The translations under genes were made by a program, and so were the position numbers. DNA of 64,000 nt from Verrucomicrobiales bacterium. GTDB taxonomy: Bacteria; Verrucomicrobiota; Verrucomicrobiia; Limisphaerales; CAIMTB01. Position 1 is the stretch's first letter. Each line of letters starts with the position of its first letter. The DNA lies in contig JAEUHG010000227.1 in assembly GCA_016795425.1 (NCBI GenBank), forward strand, positions 1 to 64,000, read 5' to 3'. The notes under the pieces were generated by a model, which did not search any database, had not been told where the DNA came from, and saw only the letters and a program-made list of their open reading frames with translations. This document shows, one piece after another, positions 53,228 to 61,866 of this stretch.

Positions 53228-53719
53228 ATGGCATTGCTGATTTCTATCGCGGCTCTGGAGCGCGGTTCGGTGACGTTGAGTGGCGAACTCACCCCGGACG
53301 AGTTGGGATTTGATCTGCGGGACCCTTGTTTCGAGGCGCACCAACCGCTTCGCTACGAATTGACCGCGCAGATTATGGGGCCGGAGGTCTTTGTCGAAGG
53401 CGCACTTTCAACGGTCTTTCGCTGCCAATGCGTGCGCTGCCTGGCGGCGTTCGACCTTCCGATGGAGATCAAGCCCTGGGCCTGTCTGATCCCCATTTTG
53501 GGCGAGGACGCCCTCCCGTTGGTCAATGAGTCGGTGGACTTGACGCCCCAGATTCGCGAAGATAGCTTGCTCGCGCTTCCGCAGCACCCGCTGTGTGGGC
53601 CGGAGTGTCCCGGCCCGCCCAAACCGCGATCGGATTCGTCGGGCCCGGATGGTCCCTCGGGCCAAAAGCCTCGGATCACCACTGCGTGGAGTGTTCTCGA
53701 CACGCTGAATCTCGAATAA
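53228..53719 (+). CDS. YceD/DUF177 family protein (23S rRNA accumulation)
   Basis: The 163-residue protein has the DUF177 pattern: a beta-rich N-terminal half, a CxxC pair in FRCQCVRCLAAF, then VDLTPQIREDSLLALP and a CGPEC segment. The family is encoded next to rpmF in many bacteria and is needed for normal 23S rRNA levels; in plants and E. coli it is linked to large-subunit biogenesis. It lies between coaD and rpmF, 13 bases before the latter. A Pro/Gly-rich tail is unusual but not disqualifying. Confidence 0.88.
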   Translation: MALLISIAALERGSVTLSGELTPDELGFDLRDPCFEAHQPLRYELTAQIMGPEVFVEGALSTVFRCQCVRCLAAFDLPMEIKPWACLIPILGEDALPLVNESVDLTPQIREDSLLALPQHPLCGPECPGPPKPRSDSSGPDGPSGQKPRITTAWSVLDTLNLE

Positions 53720-53732
53720 CGATTTTGATTTT

Positions 53733-53921
53733 ATGGGAGTTCCAAAGCGCAAACCTTCGCGCAGCCGTCAACGGATGCGGCGCGCCTATAACAGTGTCCT
53801 TCATCTGCCGCAGTTGAGCACCTGCCCCCAGTGCAGCGCCCCGTTCGTGTCCCATCGCGTGTGTCCGGCCTGCGGCTATTACAAGGGCCGCCAAGTGGTG
53901 GCTGTTCAATCCTTCGCCTAA
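53733..53921 (+). CDS. rpmF: 50S ribosomal protein L32
   Basis: The 62-residue protein starts MGVPKRKPSRSRQRMRRA and carries the CPQC and CPAC zinc-binding pairs (about residues 30-33 and 46-49), as in zinc-type L32. The position between DUF177 and plsX is the conserved yceD-rpmF-plsX-fabH order. A terminator-like hairpin lies just downstream. Confidence 0.97.
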   Translation: MGVPKRKPSRSRQRMRRAYNSVLHLPQLSTCPQCSAPFVSHRVCPACGYYKGRQVVAVQSFA

Positions 53922-53938
53922 ATTCGGGTTAACGGCAG

Positions 53939-53975
53939 GCGCGGATGCCTTCAGGCCACTCCGCGCTTTTCGTTT
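53939..53975 (+). terminator. Terminator-like hairpin between rpmF and plsX (possible attenuator)
   Basis: GCGCGGA (53939-53945) pairs with TCCGCGC (53960-53966), with a smaller GCC/GGC pairing in the loop. TTTTCGTTT follows immediately. The T tract ends one base before the plsX ATG at 53976, so the hairpin occupies the region where the plsX ribosome site should be. It could end rpmF transcripts partially or mask plsX translation. Confidence 0.6.
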
Positions 53976-55013
53976 ATGCGCCTTGCGGTCGACGTGATGG
54001 GAGGCGATCACGGTCCCGGTGTCGTGGTGACCGGTGCTCTGACCGCCTTGGAGGCGAGTGACGCTATCCGCGAACTGATCCTGGTTGGGAAGGAATCGGA
54101 GATCGCGGCCGCGGCCTCCGGCATTGCCTCACGGCCTCGCGTGCGTCTTTTGCATGCGACAGAAGTCGTGGAGATGGAGGACGCTCCCATGGATGTCCTC
54201 CGACGCAAGAAAGACTCTTCCATGGGAAGGGCCGTGGATCTCGTGGCCCGCGGGGAGGCGGATGCGGTGTTGTCTTGTGGCAATACGGGCGCCCTCCTGG
54301 CGGCTGCCACCGTCAAACTTCGCCGGCTTCCGGGTATCGACCGTGCCGGGATTGCCACCGTCATTCCCACTCCCGAGAATGAATTCGTCCTCCTCGATGC
54401 CGGCGCCAACGTGGAGGCCAAACCGATCCACCTCGCCCATTATGCTTTGATGGGCTCGATTTTTTCGGCGGAAGTGCTCGGCTATTCCAAGCCACGGGTG
54501 GGATTGCTGAGCAACGGCACGGAAGAATCCAAAGGCAACGAACTCACCCAGGAGGCGTACCGGCTTTGCAAACAGCTTGATATTCATTTCATCGGCAACA
54601 TCGAAGGCCACGACCTCTTTGCCGGTCGGGTGGATGTCGTGGTCTGCGATGGGTTCGTCGGTAACATCACGCTAAAAACTTCCGAGAGTCTGGCCAAAGG
54701 AATGTTCCGCCTCCTGAAAAGAGAATTGACTGCCACCCCGTTGCGTCGATTGGGTGCGTGGTTGTCCCGCGGCGCGTTCCAATCGATCAAGCGGCGCATG
54801 GATCCCGACATGTATGGTAGCGCCCCATTGTTGGGATTGAACGGCGTGGTCTTCAAATCCCATGCCGGCGCAAGTGAAAAGGCCATCCGCAACGGCATTC
54901 GATTGGCCACCGAGGCTTTCCGTCACCATATCAATGATCTGATCGTCACTCGGGCCGCCGACGCGAGCCAGCGTCTTGCTGCCGTCTCCACATCGTCGGT
55001 GGCCGCCACATGA
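53976..55013 (+). CDS. plsX: Phosphate acyltransferase PlsX
   Basis: The 345-residue protein matches PlsX from its start, AVDVMGGDHGPGVVVTGA, through KDSSMGRAVDLVARGEADA, SCGNTGALLAAA and GLLSNGTEESKGNEL to the closing LLGLNGVVFKSHGA-type motif (here KSHAGASEKAI). It converts acyl-ACP to acyl-phosphate, the first step of membrane phospholipid synthesis in most bacteria. The stop overlaps the fabH start (ATGA at 55010-55013). No clear ribosome site is visible because the rpmF-plsX hairpin fills that region. Confidence 0.95.
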   Translation: MRLAVDVMGGDHGPGVVVTGALTALEASDAIRELILVGKESEIAAAASGIASRPRVRLLHATEVVEMEDAPMDVLRRKKDSSMGRAVDLVARGEADAVLSCGNTGALLAAATVKLRRLPGIDRAGIATVIPTPENEFVLLDAGANVEAKPIHLAHYALMGSIFSAEVLGYSKPRVGLLSNGTEESKGNELTQEAYRLCKQLDIHFIGNIEGHDLFAGRVDVVVCDGFVGNITLKTSESLAKGMFRLLKRELTATPLRRLGAWLSRGAFQSIKRRMDPDMYGSAPLLGLNGVVFKSHAGASEKAIRNGIRLATEAFRHHINDLIVTRAADASQRLAAVSTSSVAAT

Positions 55014-56047
55014 CCGAATTACCTCCCGCGCCATTCCGTAATCCCAGGGCACGCCACGGATTCCGAGCCCGAACGTGTTCCATTGCCGGTGTTGGATCCT
55101 ATGTTCCGAGCCGCGTTCTGACCAACGCCGAGCTGGAGAAGATCGTGGATACCACCGATGAGTGGATCACGACGCGCACCGGGATCCGGGAACGGCGAAT
55201 GGCGGCGGAAAACGAGGCGACGTCCGACATGGCGGCGAAAGCAGCCATTCAGGCGATGCAGTCGGCTGGAGTGACGGCGGATGCCATTGACCTGATTATC
55301 GTCGCGACCATCACGCCCGACATGCTGTTCCCTTCGGTCGCGTGTCTGGTGCAGCATAAAATCGGCGCCCGAAAAGCCGCCGCATTCGATCTTGAAGCCG
55401 CCTGTTCCGGCTTCATCTACGCGCTCGAAGTGGGACAACAGTTCATCATGTCCCACACCTACGATACCGTCCTGGTCATTGGTGCCGAGAAGCTCTCGTC
55501 GATCATCGATTGGACGGATCGGAACACCTGCGTGCTGTTTGGGGACGGTGCCGGGGCAGCCATCCTGCAGAATCGTCCCCATTCCCATGGACTCCTGACC
55601 GCTTGCATGGGGTCGGACGGTAGCAAGGCGGATTTGCTGTGCATGCCGGGAGGAGGAAGTCGCATTCCCGCGAGTCCGGATTCGGTGTCATCCCGGCTGC
55701 ATTATTTGCGCATGGACGGGCGGGAAACGTACAAGAACGCGGTGGTGGCGATGTATACCGCCGCACAGGAGGCCCTGCGGCGTTGTGAACTGACCGTCGA
55801 CAGGATCGATTGCATCATTCCACATCAGGCCAATCGGCGGATCATCGAAGCGGTGGCCGAGCGATTGGCCACCCCAATGGACAAGGTCTACGTGAATGTG
55901 GATCGCTACGGGAATACCTCGGCGGCCTCGGTGGCGATCGCCCTGGATGAGGCGGTGCGATCGGGCCGGATTCGTCGCGGCGATTTGCTGCTGCTCCTGG
56001 TTTTCGGTGCGGGATTGACCTGGGGAGCCGCGGTCATTGAATGGTGA
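55010..56047 (+). CDS. fabH: 3-oxoacyl-[ACP] synthase III (KASIII)
   Basis: The 345-residue enzyme has the KASIII triad Cys132 (LEAACSGF), His272 (IIPHQANRR) and Asn302 (RYGNTSAA). It has the usual N-terminal ITTRTGIRERR and the C-terminal FGAGLTWGAAV. It starts fatty-acid synthesis by condensing acetyl- or short acyl-CoA with malonyl-ACP. The ATGA overlap with plsX implies translational coupling. The N-terminus is about 20 residues longer than typical, with a Pro/Arg-rich extension. Confidence 0.95.
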   Translation: MTELPPAPFRNPRARHGFRARTCSIAGVGSYVPSRVLTNAELEKIVDTTDEWITTRTGIRERRMAAENEATSDMAAKAAIQAMQSAGVTADAIDLIIVATITPDMLFPSVACLVQHKIGARKAAAFDLEAACSGFIYALEVGQQFIMSHTYDTVLVIGAEKLSSIIDWTDRNTCVLFGDGAGAAILQNRPHSHGLLTACMGSDGSKADLLCMPGGGSRIPASPDSVSSRLHYLRMDGRETYKNAVVAMYTAAQEALRRCELTVDRIDCIIPHQANRRIIEAVAERLATPMDKVYVNVDRYGNTSAASVAIALDEAVRSGRIRRGDLLLLLVFGAGLTWGAAVIEW

Positions 56048-56071
56048 GCACAATCTTATCGAGTCCGCGCG

Positions 56072-56099
56072 TTGACGCTCGGCCCTCGTGTGATACTGT
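56072..56099 (+). promoter_or_regulatory. Candidate extended -10 promoter for the PilZ-like gene
   Basis: TTGACG (56072-56077), a 16-base spacer and TACTGT (56094-56099) with an upstream TGA form a plausible -35/extended -10 set, 12 bases before the ATG at 56112. The short distance would leave almost no leader, so the match is tentative. Confidence 0.3.
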
Positions 56100-56111
56100 C
56101 CCATCGCCGAT

Positions 56112-56435
56112 ATGAGCGCAGGCCGAGCAGACCGTCGAAGTCCACCCCGTTCCGCCCCCTCGTCGCAGTCCTCAGCCATCAGTCTTCCCGCTAAGGCCGT
56201 CACGATACGCAAGAACGGCATCGAGTTCCTATCCGCGCAACCCGTTGCGCCATGGACCGAAGTGAATCTTGCCATCGAGTCCCCGATCGAGAAAACCCGA
56301 GTGGCCTGTCGAGGTGTGGTGGTGGCATGTGATGGCAATCGTCACGCTGGGTACAAGGTGTCCCTTCTATTCCTTGGCGTAACTCCTGAGACGCAGCGTC
56401 GACTGGATTCCCTGGCCCTCTCGCATCTGGGCTAA
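56112..56435 (+). CDS. PilZ-domain-like protein
   Basis: The 107-residue product has a polar N-terminus of about 25 residues. A beta-rich segment follows with RKNGIEFLSAQPVAPWTEVNL, CRGVVVAC and GYKVSLLFLGV, and then a helical end. The pattern resembles a compact PilZ domain, which binds cyclic di-GMP or acts in pilus control. The N-terminal RxxxR c-di-GMP motif is not evident, so it may be a non-binding PilZ. It lies 61 bases before pilT, which fits a pilus-related role. Confidence 0.65.
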   Translation: MSAGRADRRSPPRSAPSSQSSAISLPAKAVTIRKNGIEFLSAQPVAPWTEVNLAIESPIEKTRVACRGVVVACDGNRHAGYKVSLLFLGVTPETQRRLDSLALSHLG

Positions 56436-56496
56436 TCCTCATTTACCCGAGGCCGCCGCCACGCCTGGACGGAACGGCCTCAGTGTCTTTCCGCCC

Positions 56497-57585
56497 ATGG
56501 AACTATTTCACAAGATCCTCAAGATCGCCGTGGATGGCGGTGCGTCCGATGTCCACATCAAGATCGGAACCCCCGTCGTTTTTCGGATCAACCGCCAATT
56601 GGTGCCCATCGAATGCCCCACTCCGACCGAGGAATGGGTGAATTCGATCACCGATGCCATCGTGCCCAAACATGGCAAGGAACAGTTGCTGGAGACGCGG
56701 GAAGTCGATTTTTCCTATTTCGTGCCCGGGATCGGACGATTCCGGACCAATGTCTTCCAGCAGCGCGGCACCCTTTGTTTGGCGATGCGTTATGTGAAGG
56801 CCCAGATCCCGGAGTTTGAGACTCTCGGATTGCTTCCCGTTGTTCGCAAGATCGCCGAGTCCCCACGCGGCATCGTCTTGGTCGCCGGAGCTACCGGAAG
56901 CGGTAAATCCACAACCCTGGCCGCGATGATGCAGCACATCAATCGCAGTGCCCGCAAGCACGTCATCACCCTCGAGGACCCGATCGAGTATGTGTTCGAA
57001 GACGACCAGTCCGTCATTGAACAGCGGGAAATCGGGCTGGATACCCCGTCCTATGTGCACGGATTGAAATACGTGCTCCGGCAGGACCCCGACATCATCA
57101 TGATCGGTGAGATGCGGGACGCGATCAGCTTTCAAGCCGCCATTGGCGCAGCGGATACCGGGCACTTGGTGTTGTCCACCTTGCACACCACCACCGCCGC
57201 CCAGTCCGTGACCCGTATCCTGGACTTTTTTAAGGCCGACGATCGGGAGCAGGTCCGGCGGCAGCTCGTCGGAACGCTTCAGGCCGTCATCTGCCAGCGC
57301 ATGGTGCAAACGGTGGAGACCGGTGTGACGGTCGCGCTCGAAATTCTCATCAGCAACGCCACGGTTCGCAAATTAATTGAGGAAAACCGGCTCGATAAGC
57401 TGGCGGCAGCCATCGAGGTGGGCACCGATGATGGCATGCAAACCTTCAATCAGGCTCTGTTCGACCTGGTGAAGGCGCGAAAGATCACGGAGAAGGAAGC
57501 GCTGGCCAAAGCCTCCAATGCCCAGGCACTGGAGATGAACTTCAAGGGGATCTTCCTCGACGAAGGCCGGCGGATTCTAGGGTAG
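56497..57585 (+). CDS. pilT: Type IV pilus retraction ATPase PilT
   Basis: The 362-residue protein follows PilT throughout: ASDVHIKIG near residue 16, Walker A GATGSGKST at 131-139, the Asp box DPIEYVFE, Walker B region IIMIGEMRD, the His box STLHTTTA, and a late TVRKLIEENR corresponding to the AIRNLIRE signature. It powers pilus disassembly in twitching motility. The PilZ-like gene precedes it. No pilB, pilC or pilM-Q genes are in the window. The chemosensory island at 16.9-39 kb could regulate this system, but they are far apart. Confidence 0.94.
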   Translation: MELFHKILKIAVDGGASDVHIKIGTPVVFRINRQLVPIECPTPTEEWVNSITDAIVPKHGKEQLLETREVDFSYFVPGIGRFRTNVFQQRGTLCLAMRYVKAQIPEFETLGLLPVVRKIAESPRGIVLVAGATGSGKSTTLAAMMQHINRSARKHVITLEDPIEYVFEDDQSVIEQREIGLDTPSYVHGLKYVLRQDPDIIMIGEMRDAISFQAAIGAADTGHLVLSTLHTTTAAQSVTRILDFFKADDREQVRRQLVGTLQAVICQRMVQTVETGVTVALEILISNATVRKLIEENRLDKLAAAIEVGTDDGMQTFNQALFDLVKARKITEKEALAKASNAQALEMNFKGIFLDEGRRILG

Positions 57586-57891
57586 CCGCCAAGAGGGCGG
57601 CCTCGCGTATCGGGACCACGAACCAGGGCGGGATCGCCCTTTCGCAGCGCGACCAGGCCCATCTGGATTGGAACTAGGTCCGGTGAGGTGGCCCGCGTCG
57701 CGCGGCGACAAGGGGTGCAGGGTCCGGCGGTTATGGGAGCCTCGGGGATTTCAAAATCCCCTTCCGTCCGCCGCCGATGGTTTCCAGCTCGCCCTGGGAT
57801 TGGCATCGGCGGTCCACCTTGCCAGACTGCGGTTCGCCCTCCCGCGCCGGGGCGTTTGCCCGGCGGCAGGTGTGGGCCATGTTTCCGCCCC
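57586..57891. other. 306-base gene-free stretch with three inverted repeats
   Basis: This region lies between pilT and the alcohol dehydrogenase gene. It holds AGGGCG-GGAT-CGCCCT (57625-57640) followed by TTTC, a weak terminator-like hairpin for pilT. It also holds an 18-base perfect inverted repeat GGGGATTT-CA-AAATCCCC (57744-57761) and a long-range repeat CCGCCGATG / CATCGGCGG (57771-57779 and 57804-57812). An in-frame extension of the dehydrogenase gene crosses it from 57688 but reads as non-coding, Arg/Pro/Gly-rich sequence. No promoter is certain. Confidence 0.5.
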
Positions 57892-59124
57892 ATGTCCGCC
57901 AGCACTGCTTCCACGTCGTCCGCGGGAAACGCCCGTCTCCCTGCTGATTGGCACTTAGCTTCCTTCGATGCCGCGCCGCGCACGCGACTTGTTTTCGCGC
58001 GTGGCGCCGTCGGACGCCTCGGCGCCCTGGTTTCCGAGTTGGCTGCCAGCCGCGTCCTGTTGGTGACCGATCCGGGCCTGGTGCAGGCCGGACACGCGGA
58101 GCGTGTCACCGCGGCTTTGTCAGGGCAGGTCAAGGAGGTCGTGATATTCGATCGGGTTCGTGAGAACCCGGACACCCAGTGCGTGGACGAGTGCGTGGCG
58201 GTGGCCCGCGACTTTCGTCCGGATGTCCTGGTGGGATTGGGCGGCGGCAGCTCTCTCGACACGGCCAAAGGCTGCAATTTCATTCACACGAATGGGGGTC
58301 GAATTCAGGACTACTGGGGTGTGGGGAAGGCTTCGCAGCCGATGCTGCCGTTTATCGCCATTCCCACTACCGCCGGAACCGGTAGCGAATGTCAGTCCGC
58401 GGCCCTGATCGCCGACGCCTCGAGCCACATGAAGATGGCCTGCCTGGATCCCAAGGCCACGGCGCGGGTCGCCATATTGGATCCGGAATTGACGGTTTCC
58501 ATGCCGCCCAAGGTGACGGCATACACGGGCATCGACGCCATCGCCCATGCGGTCGAAACGGCGGTCACTTCCAAGCGGAATGCCATTTCGCTGATGTACT
58601 CGCACGAGGCGTTCAAGTTGTTGGCCCCGAATCTCCCGAGAGTGCTGAAGGATCCCGGCGATTTGGCGGCACGGGGGCGCATGCTCCTCGGCTCGGCACT
58701 GGCCGGCATGGCCATCGAACACAGCATGTTGGGCGCCTCCCATTCGGCCGCCAATCCCTTGACCGCCCACTTCAATCTGATCCATGGCCTTGCCGTCGGG
58801 CTGATGCTGCCTCACGTCGTCCGATACAACGCGGCGGATCCTGATGTGCGCCTCGCCTATGCCGAACTCGCATCGGCGCCGGAGATTGCCTGCGTTAGCG
58901 AAGGCCTCGACCACGCGGTCAACGCCCTGGTTTCCTACCTCAACCAACTGCTGGACGAATGCGGTCTTCCCCGTTCCTTGGCGGACGCCGGGGTGCAGCC
59001 GGATCTCATTCCCGTGATGGCATCGGAAGCAGAGAAGCAGTGGACCGCCACCTTTAATCCACGGTTGGTGACGGCACCGGATTTCGAGGCGCTCTACCGT
59101 GCGGCGATGCTGCCGCGGGGTTGA
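57892..59124 (+). CDS. Iron-containing (group III) alcohol dehydrogenase
   Basis: The 410-residue enzyme has the nucleotide-binding GLGGGSSLDTAKG, the PTTAGTGSE loop and complete metal ligands: Asp and His in GIDAIAHAVE, His in GASHSAANPL and His in LIHGLAVGL. Unlike the paralogous protein at 12169-13329, it keeps the second ligand as His. The substrate is not evident; family members oxidise or reduce small alcohols, lactaldehyde, butanol or 1,3-propanediol. Start 57892 was chosen because the family N-terminus begins about 30 residues later and the upstream extension is compositionally unlike coding sequence. It converges with the metallophosphoesterase gene. Confidence 0.9.
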   Translation: MSASTASTSSAGNARLPADWHLASFDAAPRTRLVFARGAVGRLGALVSELAASRVLLVTDPGLVQAGHAERVTAALSGQVKEVVIFDRVRENPDTQCVDECVAVARDFRPDVLVGLGGGSSLDTAKGCNFIHTNGGRIQDYWGVGKASQPMLPFIAIPTTAGTGSECQSAALIADASSHMKMACLDPKATARVAILDPELTVSMPPKVTAYTGIDAIAHAVETAVTSKRNAISLMYSHEAFKLLAPNLPRVLKDPGDLAARGRMLLGSALAGMAIEHSMLGASHSAANPLTAHFNLIHGLAVGLMLPHVVRYNAADPDVRLAYAELASAPEIACVSEGLDHAVNALVSYLNQLLDECGLPRSLADAGVQPDLIPVMASEAEKQWTATFNPRLVTAPDFEALYRAAMLPRG

Positions 59125-59141
59125 TTCGAATCAGGTCCCCT

Positions 59142-60122
59142 TCACGACCGCCACGGCAGGCGGCGGCGAAGGATGCGAATACCGCCGTTAGCCAGCAGCT
59201 CCATCTCCAGGAAACCACCATCCTTCGCGATCTGGATTCCCGGCGGCGATGGACACAAGACCAGGCGGAACGCGCGCCAGCCTCGTGCCTTTCTCAAGGC
59301 ACCGCTCAAGCGGCGGGCCGTATTGCCGAGGATTCCGAGTTCGGGCATGCCCGACAGGCAACGGCTCATTCTCAGGATCCAGGGCGAGTGCAGATGGCCG
59401 ATAATGGTGCACTCCAGTTGTCCCAGCCTCTCCGCCACCTTGGGTTCCGCCGCAAGGAACGGCAACGCCGTCGGATCATGGCAAAACAGAAGGATGCGTC
59501 GCCGAGAATCCAATCCCGAGAATACGTCGCCGAGTCTGGCCATGTAATCGGACCGCAGACGCTCCCAGGCGCCCCGTTCCTCGGAGAGAATTTCCGGGTG
59601 AAACGCCGGCAGTGCAATGAGACTCGAAGTCACTCCAATTAGGACGTGGTCCTCCAACGTCTGGGTCCAGAGCGGCGAAATACCCAATCCTGCCGTGGAA
59701 CGCTCCCAACTGGCGATCCGCAGGCCGCCGACGCCGCCAAACAGACTCATCTTCCCCAATTCGTGGTCGCCCAACGTGGCGAGAAAACGATCGCCAAAAC
59801 CAGACCTGAGTTTCTCTAGGCACTCCCGGGCGCTGGAAAATGCCGCATCGTCCGCCAATCCGATGAATCCACTGTCGCACGAGTAATCGCCGTTCGCGAT
59901 CACCCAGTCGGGACGGCCCGCGGCACGCAGGAAGGCATCGACCTGGTGATTGTGCGCGGTGGGATCCGCCAACCAGAAGAACCGACGGTAAAGGCTGGCG
60001 AACCACCGCAGGGTCGGACTGGGAATAGCACGGCGTTCCCATCCCTTACGGCTGCGTTCCGCGGCTCCTGCGTAATGGGGGTCGCTGAATACAACGAGGC
60101 GATGACGAATGGGTGCGTCCAT
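59142..60122 (-). CDS. Calcineurin-like metallophosphoesterase
   Basis: The 326-residue protein has the metallophosphoesterase motifs in order: VVFSDPHY (D-x-H), IANGDYSCDSG (GD), TLGDHE (GN/DHE), LLFCHDP and IIGHLHSP (GH-x-H). The expected dinuclear metal site is complete, except that Asp replaces Asn in the GNHE-type motif. Substrate is unknown; relatives cleave UDP-diacylglucosamine, cyclic nucleotides or phosphoproteins. No signal peptide is seen. The start at 60122 (ATG) was preferred to a start 33 bases upstream because the fold begins nine residues later. It diverges from the exported protein gene at 60294. Confidence 0.82.
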   Translation of the reverse strand: MDAPIRHRLVVFSDPHYAGAAERSRKGWERRAIPSPTLRWFASLYRRFFWLADPTAHNHQVDAFLRAAGRPDWVIANGDYSCDSGFIGLADDAAFSSARECLEKLRSGFGDRFLATLGDHELGKMSLFGGVGGLRIASWERSTAGLGISPLWTQTLEDHVLIGVTSSLIALPAFHPEILSEERGAWERLRSDYMARLGDVFSGLDSRRRILLFCHDPTALPFLAAEPKVAERLGQLECTIIGHLHSPWILRMSRCLSGMPELGILGNTARRLSGALRKARGWRAFRLVLCPSPPGIQIAKDGGFLEMELLANGGIRILRRRLPWRS

Positions 60123-60293
60123 GGGTCTTGAAACCGGGTGCGCTTCGGGCCTCACCCTGACCTGAACGATCTCGCGGATCGAGGACTGAAATCAGGGCAT
60201 TCGTGGCGACGAAATTTTCCTTCATTAACTCTGCAATATTTCGCCCTCATCTTACGTTATACACAGCGGACGGGTTCGCATTCACCAAGGAGC

Positions 60294-61406
60294 ATGGAAC
60301 CACCCAAATATAGTACGGTCCGTCGTTGGCTTCTGCGTTGGCTGATCCTCCTGGGGATCTCACTGGGCATCCCTCACCGGGCAGCACGGGCAGCGGATGA
60401 TCGCGGATCAGCAGGCGAGCGTGTGCGCGATTTTCTCGAGGATCCGCCGCGGTACGCATCCTTGCTGATACAGCGGACACTGGCGATTCGTCCCATATCC
60501 TTCCGTTCCGAACGCGAGGCCGCGCGCTTTCTGGATCAGTGGAAAGCAGGAACCATCAGCCCTCCGGCGGAAACCTCGTGGTTCGAGGTTCGGTATCAGG
60601 CTCAGCCTCCCGCATTCTTCCTTCGTGCACTCCATGACATCCATCAATTCGAGCAGGTTGGAGGGCGACGCCTGACTCCTCTTGCGGGGCGATATCATTC
60701 GGACTGGTGGTCGGTCTTGGATGTCGTGCCCGGACAGGTTCAGTTACTCAAGTCACTGGATGGTATCGATGTCAGTCCGAAGGGCAGCACCAACGCTTAT
60801 CACCAGGGAAACCAGCGGTGGGCGACCGAATTTCTAAGGCTTGGTATGTTTGAAGTCCTGGTGGAGACACTGCGTTGGCAGCCCGGGAATCACCAGTTCG
60901 AGGCCAAGTTGGAGTCCGGCGCCTCCTGCCGAGGTAGAGTCGAAACGGCAGAAGAGCAGGAATCGGTCGTTCTTTGGCTGGATTTTCCTGGATTGAGCCA
61001 GGGGAAGCGAATCCAGGTTTTGGGTGCCACACAGGAGGGGCGATGGCTGCCGCGCCGGCTAGTCGTGGATCGGTGGACCGGATCCTTGGAGGTCCCGGTT
61101 TTGTCACCCTACGCCACCTTTGATGTCCTCTCGCAGGTTCTGGCTGCTGAGCCCATTCCGCGGGATCGCTTTTCCCCGGAACCGTATCTCCGGACCAATG
61201 ATTTATGGGTCGAAATCGAGCATGGCAACTACTTCTCGCTCGATGTCATCGGGACCAACATTGTGCGTACACTGGCTCCACCTCAGCCCCAGGGTTTCGG
61301 GATGAGGCACTTGTTGCGGGCGGCCCTCTTGATCGCCGTCGGGGGCGCGGGAACGTGGCTGATCCTGCATTACGTTTTGGAATGGCGCAGGCGCTGTCGC
61401 ACCTGA
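60294..61406 (+). CDS. Exported protein with C-terminal membrane anchor, unknown function
   Basis: The 370-residue protein has a signal peptide (about 10-34, ending RAARA). A soluble domain of about 300 residues follows, without a motif that I recognise. One C-terminal hydrophobic helix (about 344-363) is followed by a basic WRRRCRT tail. This predicts a periplasmic protein anchored by its C-terminus. The start ATG 60294 is preceded by AAGGAG with only one base of spacing, which is tight; the frame extends upstream to 60138 but reads as non-coding. It precedes the Cys-rich exported protein gene by 42 bases on the same strand, and may be part of one group with it and the MauE-like gene. Confidence 0.7.
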   Translation: MEPPKYSTVRRWLLRWLILLGISLGIPHRAARAADDRGSAGERVRDFLEDPPRYASLLIQRTLAIRPISFRSEREAARFLDQWKAGTISPPAETSWFEVRYQAQPPAFFLRALHDIHQFEQVGGRRLTPLAGRYHSDWWSVLDVVPGQVQLLKSLDGIDVSPKGSTNAYHQGNQRWATEFLRLGMFEVLVETLRWQPGNHQFEAKLESGASCRGRVETAEEQESVVLWLDFPGLSQGKRIQVLGATQEGRWLPRRLVVDRWTGSLEVPVLSPYATFDVLSQVLAAEPIPRDRFSPEPYLRTNDLWVEIEHGNYFSLDVIGTNIVRTLAPPQPQGFGMRHLLRAALLIAVGGAGTWLILHYVLEWRRRCRT

Positions 61407-61448
61407 GTCGTTCCTGCTTCGGTAAAACTCAAAAGTAGAAAGGATCCT

Positions 61449-61862
61449 ATGAAGAGAAACGGTCGTCGCTGGAAGTCCGTTGGATGGGCACTGGTCGCTT
61501 TGGCAATGAATCACATCATGTCAATCCCGGCCCTTGCAGTGTCGTGCTTCAGTACGACATTAACGCCGGTTTGTGCATGCTCGGGCTGCGGATACTACGT
61601 CTTTTGCGGGGTCAAGGTCGGACCGACAGGAATCGTGGACGTCGCCTATTGTACGGGCAACAACCCTGGGTTTCTGGTGGTTGGCTCAGTGAGTACGACG
61701 CAAGGTCTGACTAGTACCACCTGCTATGTGTCGACCTGTGGAACGGCCATCCTGACCGGCGTTTGCTGCGGAGGCGCGCGGACGACAACCTCGGACTGGT
61801 CGCTCTACCAGGCGTGCCCGCCGTCGGGTGCCCGTTGTGGCCCCGGCGGGACTGGCGGTTGA
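61449..61862 (+). CDS. Small exported cysteine-rich protein, unknown function
   Basis: The 137-residue protein starts with a long signal peptide (about 1-31, ending IPALA). The mature part of about 106 residues holds 12 cysteines, in patterns such as CACSGC, TCYVSTC and VCCGG, and is rich in Gly and Thr. An even number of Cys suggests up to six disulfides. AAAGG lies about seven bases before the ATG, a good ribosome site. I recognise no family. A MauE-like membrane protein, whose relatives are tied to Cys-rich subunit maturation, lies 310 bases downstream, which suggests a partnership. Confidence 0.7.
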   Translation: MKRNGRRWKSVGWALVALAMNHIMSIPALAVSCFSTTLTPVCACSGCGYYVFCGVKVGPTGIVDVAYCTGNNPGFLVVGSVSTTQGLTSTTCYVSTCGTAILTGVCCGGARTTTSDWSLYQACPPSGARCGPGGTGG

Positions 61863-61866
61863 AGCA

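Noticed and set aside
57744-57761. Possible selenocysteine tRNA: stem GGGGA, 7-base loop TTTCAAA with UCA in the anticodon position
   Set aside because: No matching D arm directly upstream and no acceptor pairing were found. The nearest T-loop-like sequence lacks the conserved A58 and a proper 5-bp stem. Treated as an inverted repeat only.
59121-59642. 173-codon plus-strand frame after the alcohol dehydrogenase
   Set aside because: It lies opposite the metallophosphoesterase, whose five metal-binding motifs are in the right order; the plus frame has no recognisable feature.
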